Assembly: GCA_024226515.1 (NCBI GenBank)
Contig: JAAELQ010000194.1
Span: 1-43,306, forward strand
Source: a bacterium
Lineage (GTDB): Bacteria > Acidobacteriota > Polarisedimenticolia > Polarisedimenticolales > Polarisedimenticolaceae
Direction of reading: 5' to 3'
Length of the DNA stretch: 43,306 bases
Position numbers and translations under genes: made by a program. Below the pieces are notes generated by a model. The model was not told where the DNA came from. It ran no database searches and worked only from the letters and a program-made list of their open reading frames with translations. The stretch's first letter is position 1; the number at the start of each line of letters is the position of its first letter. This document shows, one piece after another, positions 40,701 to 43,306 of this stretch.

Positions 40701-43306
40701 CGCTTCGTCACGCTCGTCCAGTGCACGCAGCCGACGGACCATGTGCTGGACAGCACCGACTGCGACGATGTCTCGGCGACCGCCGCCGCGACGTTCCCCG
40801 GCGCGGCACCGAACGACAACCCCGTCGTCTGCATGAAGGACGCCGACGGCGACGACTACGCAGACCAGAGCCCGCCTGCGGGCATCGCGGTCGGAACGGA
40901 TTGCGACGACAGCGATGCGGTGATCCACCCCCAGACGATCTGGCACCGCGATCTCGACGCGGACGGGTTCGGGCACCCGAACGTGACGCTCGTCCAGTGC
41001 GTGCAGCCCGCGGGGCACGTGTTGAACTCGATGGACTGCGACGACAGCTCCGGAACGGCGGCGTTCACCTTCCCCGGGGCCGCGCCCAACGATAGCGCCG
41101 AGATCTGCATGCGAGACGTGGACGGCGACGATTGGGGCGACGACAGCCCGCCGGGCAACATCGCGTCGGGCAGCGATTGCGACGACGGCGACCCCCTCGT
41201 GCACCCGACGACAACCTGGTACGCGGACATCGATGGTGATGGGTTCGGCGATCCGGGCGTCAGTGTCGTGCAGTGCGACGCGCCGGCGAGCTATCGGCTG
41301 GACAACACCGACTGCGATGACACATCGCCGACCGCTGCCGCTACCTATCCGGGTTCGGCGCCGAACGACAACATCGCGTGCATGCGCGACGTCGACGGCG
41401 ACAACTGGGGCGACGCCAATCCACCCGCCGGCGTCTCTCCGGGTACGGACTGCGACGACAACAACGAGGTCGTGCATCCCGAGACCATGTGGTACCTCGA
41501 CCTGGACACGGACGGCTTCGGCGATCCCGGGGTCAGTGTCACGCAATGCGCTCAGCCGGATTTCCATCTACTGAACAACACGGACTGTGACGATTCCGGC
41601 CCCACCGCGGCGTTCACTTTCCCCGGCGCGGCGCTCAACGACGGCGCGGGCTGCATGAAGGACGTGGACGACGACGATTGGGGCGACGACACTCCTCCGC
41701 CCGGTGTGATGGCCGGCACGGATTGCAACGACGTGGACGCGGTGCTGACTCCGGTGACCGTCTGGCACGCGGACACGGACACGGACGGCTTCGGCGATCC
41801 TGGCGTGACGCAGGTGCAGTGCCCGCAACCGGCGGGCTACTTGCTGGACAACACGGACTGCGACGACACGAGCGGGACGGCGGCCGCGACCTATCCCGGC
41901 GCTGCCCCGAACGACGGCGCGGGCTGCATGAAGGACGTCGATTCCGACGACTGGGGCGACGACAATCCACCGGCAGGAGTGTCGAGCGGCACCGACTGCG
42001 ACGACACGGATTCCGTGTTGAATCCGACGACGATCTGGTACGCCGACACCGACCTGGACGGCTTTGGCGATCCGGGCGTGAGTCAGGTGCAGTGTGTGCA
42101 GCCGGCGGGACATCTGCTGGACAGCACGGACTGCGACGACACGAGCGGCACCGCTGCGGCTACGTTCCCCGGAGCCGCGCCGAACGACGGCGGTGGATGC
42201 TTCAAGGATGTCGACGGGGACGACTGGGGCGACGACAATCCTCCGGCCGGTGTCTCGAGTGGTACCGACTGTGACGATACGGATTCCGTGTTGAATCCGA
42301 CGACGATCTGGTACGCCGACACCGACCTGGACGGCTTCGGCGATCCCGGCGTGAGCCAGGTGCAGTGCGCACAGCCTGCGGGTCACCTGCTGGACAACAC
42401 GGACTGCGACGACACGAGCGGAACGGCCGCCTCGACCTTCCCGGGTGCGGCGTCGAACGACGGCGCGGGTTGCTTCAAGGACGTGGACGGTGACGACTGG
42501 GGCGACGACAATCCGCCGGCAGGAGTGCCGGGCGGCACGGACTGCAACGATGCGGACGCCGTCCTCAACCCGACGACGACCTGGTACGCCGACACGGATT
42601 CGGATGGCTTCGGCGATCCCGGCGCGAGCCAGGTGCAGTGCGCGCAGCCCGCGGGTCATCTGCTGGACAACACGGACTGCGACGACACGAGCGGTAGTGC
42701 TGCGGCCACGTTCCCTGGTGCTGCTCCGAACGACGGTGCGGCCTGTATGAAGGACGTCGATTCCGACGACTGGGGCGACGACAATCCGCCGGCAGGAGTG
42801 TCGAGCGGCACCGACTGCGACGACACGGATGCCGTGTTGAATCCGACGACGATCTGGTACGCCGACACCGATTCCGATACCTACGGCGACCCCGGCGTGA
42901 GCCAGGTGCAGTGCGCGCAGCCTGCGAGCCATGTGCTGGACAACACGGACTGCGACGACACGAGCGGTACCGCCGCGGCTACGTTCCCCGGCGCAGCGCC
43001 GAACGACGGTGCGAGCTGCATGAAGGACGTCGACTCCGACGACTGGGGCGACGACAATCCGTCGGCCGGTGTGACCGCCGGTACGGACTGCGACGACAGC
43101 GATGCCGTCCTGAACCCGACGACGAGTTGGTATGCGGACACGGACCTGGACGGCTTCGGCGATCCCGGCGTGAGTCAGGTGCAGTGCGCACAGCCTGCGG
43201 GTCACCTGCTGGACAACACGGACTGCGACGACACGAGCGGAACGGCCGCCTCGACCTTCCCGGGTGCGGCGTCGAACGACGGCGCGGGTTGCTTCAAGGA
43301 CGTGGA
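34725..43306 (+). CDS. Giant secreted purple-acid-phosphatase-like protein with PKD domains and MopE-like array (3' end beyond window)
   Basis: The frame is open from GTG 34725 to the window end: 8,582 bases, at least 2,860 residues, no stop seen. A signal peptide (SLLLVLCVCLVATAATA) is followed by an Fn3-like purple acid phosphatase N-domain (~24-110). The metallophosphoesterase domain (~120-330) has the metal ligands in VLGDSG, LMLGDNAY, IGNHDG, AYWHHPPYS and MTGHSHSYERS. Two PKD domains follow (~433-508, ~519-595; WEWDFDGDGTTDS, WEWDFDDDGTPDS), then a cysteine-bearing Fn3-like module (~606-710), a TSP3-like segment (DNCPTTYNQGQSDYDLDGLG), and from ~residue 778 a long array of DCDD motifs. 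It probably hydrolyses phosphate esters outside the cell; metal or calcium binding by the tail is inferred. The strong antisense frames across this gene are shadows. Confidence 0.9.
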   Translation, partial: MSIRSLLLVLCVCLVATAATADTVTRGPYLQLGTPDGVVIRWRTDVATSSEVRYGTTQGNLSATEFDAAADTEHEIELTGLSPGTRYWYSVGAMGGPVLAGDDADHFFDTAPPVGATPPVRVWVLGDSGANVNNAGAVRDAYVGYTGARHTDLWLMLGDNAYTTGLDEEFQIKLFDVFPEMLRRSVLWPTIGNHDGIAANSGQQTGPYFDIFNLPDNAQAGGMVSGTESYYSFDYANIHFVVLDSHGSDRLIGGPMMDWLESDLAVTAQQWIIAYWHHPPYSKGGHDSDDVPLEQQLVDMRDNAVRVLEDHGVDLVMTGHSHSYERSIMIDGHYGFSDDFGPQHVVDPGDGREVGDGAYVKPAAGPHQGAVYQVAGSSSQLSGGLLNHPVMYVSHNVLGSVVLDVEGYRLDAVFLDSVGAELDSFTILKDPDLVVDFSATPESDPVPLSVTFSDQSLVEATQWEWDFDGDGTTDSTEEIPTHVYEQPGQYSVRLRITGPKGTFERTKVDFIDAFLAPPLADFVTDVFTGIAPLSVSFTDRSGNTPDQWEWDFDDDGTPDSTEQNPVHVYDTPGVYSVRLTVMNAEGTSSEIRSDLITVLPRAPDEVTGFTVDVDRQTMSWDPNPAACGYDLVRVDLAALRASGGDYRVSQLGCVNEDIVSTLTSDPTLPGPGQIVAYLARITDCGGLAGTFDTSGLGMIETRDPELQGPGSACGCLPGDDLDVDLFCNTLDNCPTTYNQGQSDYDLDGLGDVCDCDPTDWRCSSDCTDADADQFCVTTDCDDTNAAVNPTTTWFLDQDGDGFGLLSQNLVQCAAPPGYSLGRGDCDDISATAVDTYPGAAPNDSPTLCMRDRDHDGWGDDDPQAGVTSGTDCDDLDPVATPETQWFPDNDGDGFGDLVGEIAQCESPPGHTMDSTDCDDTSPTAGATYPGAAPNDDSIACMKDVDDDDWGDDQPPAGVVPGSDCNDANATANPTFTWYLDGDGDGFGDLGAPLVQCSQPVGHVSEPSDCDDASATTFPGAAPNDGVACMSDVDGDGWGDAAPAPGVAAGTDCDDSAADTFPGAAPNDSGVACMRDADGDDWGDDTPQAGATPGSDCDDTEANTSPDTQWYADTDGDGFGDFTEPVSQCLQPAEHVADATDCDDTSPTATDTYPGAAPNDSSLACMKDTDGDDWGDSSPLPGVFAGTDCDDDDDSATPDRVWYADTDGDGFGDTDVPSVQCTEPAGFVLDGTDCDDTSPSAADTHPGAAPNDSAGGCLKDVDGDDWGDVATIAGVTPGTDCDDSFALTFPGAAPNDAPAACYLDADGDDWGDENPPAGVTAGTDCDDSDAQLHPDTPWYADTDGDGFGDPGALTTQCLQPAGHLADATDCDDSSPAAASTFPGAAPNDSADGCLKDVDGDDWGDADPLPGVTPGSDCDDDDAFFNPTTTWYRDKDGDGFGDLAVSLAACTQPSGYLLDSTDCDDISVTSPATFPGAAPSDGAGCMRDSDGDDWGDDSPPAGVEAGTDCDDFDALLHPATTWYVDADGDGFGSSASTLVQCTEPAGFVPSSTDCDDVSPTASATFPGAAPNDSADACMKDLDGDDWGDASPQPGIVPGTDCDDADFGFNPGTTWYADTDGDGFGDPNVNVDQCSAPAGHVLDSTDCDDTSGTAADTHPGAAPNDSLVACMRDVDGDGWGDSSAVGAITPGTDCDDDSATASATHPSAAPNDGAGCMKDIDGDDWGDDDPPPGVGSGTDCDDADVQRNPDTVWYADTDADGYGDRFVTLAQCVQPAGYVAQSTDCDDTSPAAAFTFPGAAPNDDGFVCMKDVDGDDWGDEAPNAGVFPGSDCNDADPGLRPDTTWFADTDGDGFGDPALTVVQCDAPLAFVLVDTDCDDTSAAAAATFPGAAPNDSAVACMKDVDGDDWADASPSTPASPGTDCDDDSPTAADTYPGAAPNDSAIDCMRDVDGDDWGDETPPQDVSAGTDCDDDDEGIQPDTIWYADLDGDTFGDRFVTLVQCTQPTDHVLDSTDCDDVSATAAATFPGAAPNDNPVVCMKDADGDDYADQSPPAGIAVGTDCDDSDAVIHPQTIWHRDLDADGFGHPNVTLVQCVQPAGHVLNSMDCDDSSGTAAFTFPGAAPNDSAEICMRDVDGDDWGDDSPPGNIASGSDCDDGDPLVHPTTTWYADIDGDGFGDPGVSVVQCDAPASYRLDNTDCDDTSPTAAATYPGSAPNDNIACMRDVDGDNWGDANPPAGVSPGTDCDDNNEVVHPETMWYLDLDTDGFGDPGVSVTQCAQPDFHLLNNTDCDDSGPTAAFTFPGAALNDGAGCMKDVDDDDWGDDTPPPGVMAGTDCNDVDAVLTPVTVWHADTDTDGFGDPGVTQVQCPQPAGYLLDNTDCDDTSGTAAATYPGAAPNDGAGCMKDVDSDDWGDDNPPAGVSSGTDCDDTDSVLNPTTIWYADTDLDGFGDPGVSQVQCVQPAGHLLDSTDCDDTSGTAAATFPGAAPNDGGGCFKDVDGDDWGDDNPPAGVSSGTDCDDTDSVLNPTTIWYADTDLDGFGDPGVSQVQCAQPAGHLLDNTDCDDTSGTAASTFPGAASNDGAGCFKDVDGDDWGDDNPPAGVPGGTDCNDADAVLNPTTTWYADTDSDGFGDPGASQVQCAQPAGHLLDNTDCDDTSGSAAATFPGAAPNDGAACMKDVDSDDWGDDNPPAGVSSGTDCDDTDAVLNPTTIWYADTDSDTYGDPGVSQVQCAQPASHVLDNTDCDDTSGTAAATFPGAAPNDGASCMKDVDSDDWGDDNPSAGVTAGTDCDDSDAVLNPTTSWYADTDLDGFGDPGVSQVQCAQPAGHLLDNTDCDDTSGTAASTFPGAASNDGAGCFKDV
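42357..42487 (+). repeat. 131-bp segment repeated exactly at 43176-43306
   Basis: This segment inside the array is identical to the last 131 bases of the window. The offset is 819 bp, three repeat units of 273 bp. The base just upstream (42356 C versus 43175 T) is the first mismatch. It shows very recent duplication or gene conversion, or an assembly ambiguity. Confidence 0.85.
43176..43306 (+). repeat. Second exact copy of the 131-bp segment, at the window edge
   Basis: Identical to 42357-42487 as read base by base. Because the identity runs up to the last base of the window, its true length is unknown. Confidence 0.85.

Larger units (their letters stand above)
37059..43306 (+). repeat. In-frame tandem array of MopE-like DCDD repeats
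   Basis: About 46 DCDD/DCND motifs are encoded. They alternate between an A half (WYADTDGDGFGD, QC.QPAGH, TDCDDTS, FPGAAPND) and a B half (CMKDVDGDDWGDD, PPAGV, GTDCDDxD, NPTT). Using the Trp codon of WY/WF as anchor, I read 21 units with spacings of 273-276 bp or 396-417 bp. The longer ones carry an additional B-like half. From 41217 to the end every spacing is exactly 273 bp. Acidic residues dominate, giving a strongly negative, probably calcium- or metal-binding rod. The array is cut by the window edge. Confidence 0.9.

Noticed and set aside
36840..43205. Very long minus-strand open frames opposite the phosphatase array (including one of 545 residues at 41568-43205)
   Set aside because: They are antisense shadows created by the repeated, G+C-rich acidic codons. 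Their translations are low-complexity Arg/Val/Ala text with no domain, while the plus frame encodes recognisable repeats.
37059..43306. Regular repeats resembling a CRISPR or satellite array
   Set aside because: Units are multiples of three, keep one open frame and encode conserved motifs; no spacer/repeat organisation exists.

Overview
The window is a G+C-rich (roughly two-thirds by eye), densely packed bacterial stretch. An apolipoprotein N-acyltransferase, several lipoprotein signal sequences and a DUF2167 protein point to a Gram-negative organism. Many exported multidomain proteins (FG-GAP propellers, dockerin, CSLREA/choice-of-anchor Q beta-helices, PKD, MopE-like repeats) are of the kind seen in environmental lineages such as Acidobacteriota, Myxococcota and several candidate phyla. 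The sequence alone does not fix the phylum. No rRNA, tRNA, CRISPR array or prophage was seen, and no gene-free stretch exceeds about 300 bases.

Layout. 1-1158: a complete IS630-family insertion sequence with matched ends, sitting in a beta-ketoacyl-ACP synthase gene of which only the 3' part remains (to 1654). 1688-3777: a GNAT acetyltransferase overlapping lnt. 3764-9393 (minus): a lipoprotein with an AlkP-type phosphodiesterase domain plus TPRs, translationally coupled to a secreted 14-repeat FG-GAP protein with dockerin, cohesin-like and ASH-like domains. 9681-15743: a 2020-residue exported protein with three beta-helix units and a seven-repeat integrin-like propeller. 15848-17911: a DUF2167 protein and a membrane/zinc-ribbon protein. 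17930-20768 (minus): an S33 peptidase lipoprotein, an AraC-type regulator and a small exported protein. 20917-24927: a second CSLREA beta-helix protein, a DoxX-like membrane protein whose ribosome binding site lies in a perfect 12-bp hairpin, and an exported repeat protein. 25073-29173: a cysteine-synthase-like enzyme divergent from a Mesh1/SpoT-type HD + CBS + HEPN-like protein, then a PP2C phosphatase and two small proteins. 29198-32020 (minus): a CitE-like lyase and two exported proteins. 32107-34102: an MFS exporter divergent from a winged-helix regulator, with a perfect inverted repeat between them. 34116-34487 (minus): a small exported protein. 34725 to the window end: a giant secreted purple-acid-phosphatase-like protein whose tail is a long tandem array of DCDD (MopE-like) metal-binding motifs. 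It is still open at the edge.

The dominant theme is the cell surface: lipoprotein maturation (Lnt), lipoproteins that could be its substrates, and at least seven exported repeat-rich proteins that share modules (FG-GAP, CSLREA beta-helix, a cysteine-bearing Fn3-like module, an 'LNAL..FSVD.P' repeat). The least ordinary items are the HD-CBS-HEPN-like protein, the phosphatase with its partly homogenised acidic array, and the hairpin over a Shine-Dalgarno site. Both edges of the window fall in repeats (an IS terminus and a tandem array), so it may be a whole contig whose ends were set by repeats.
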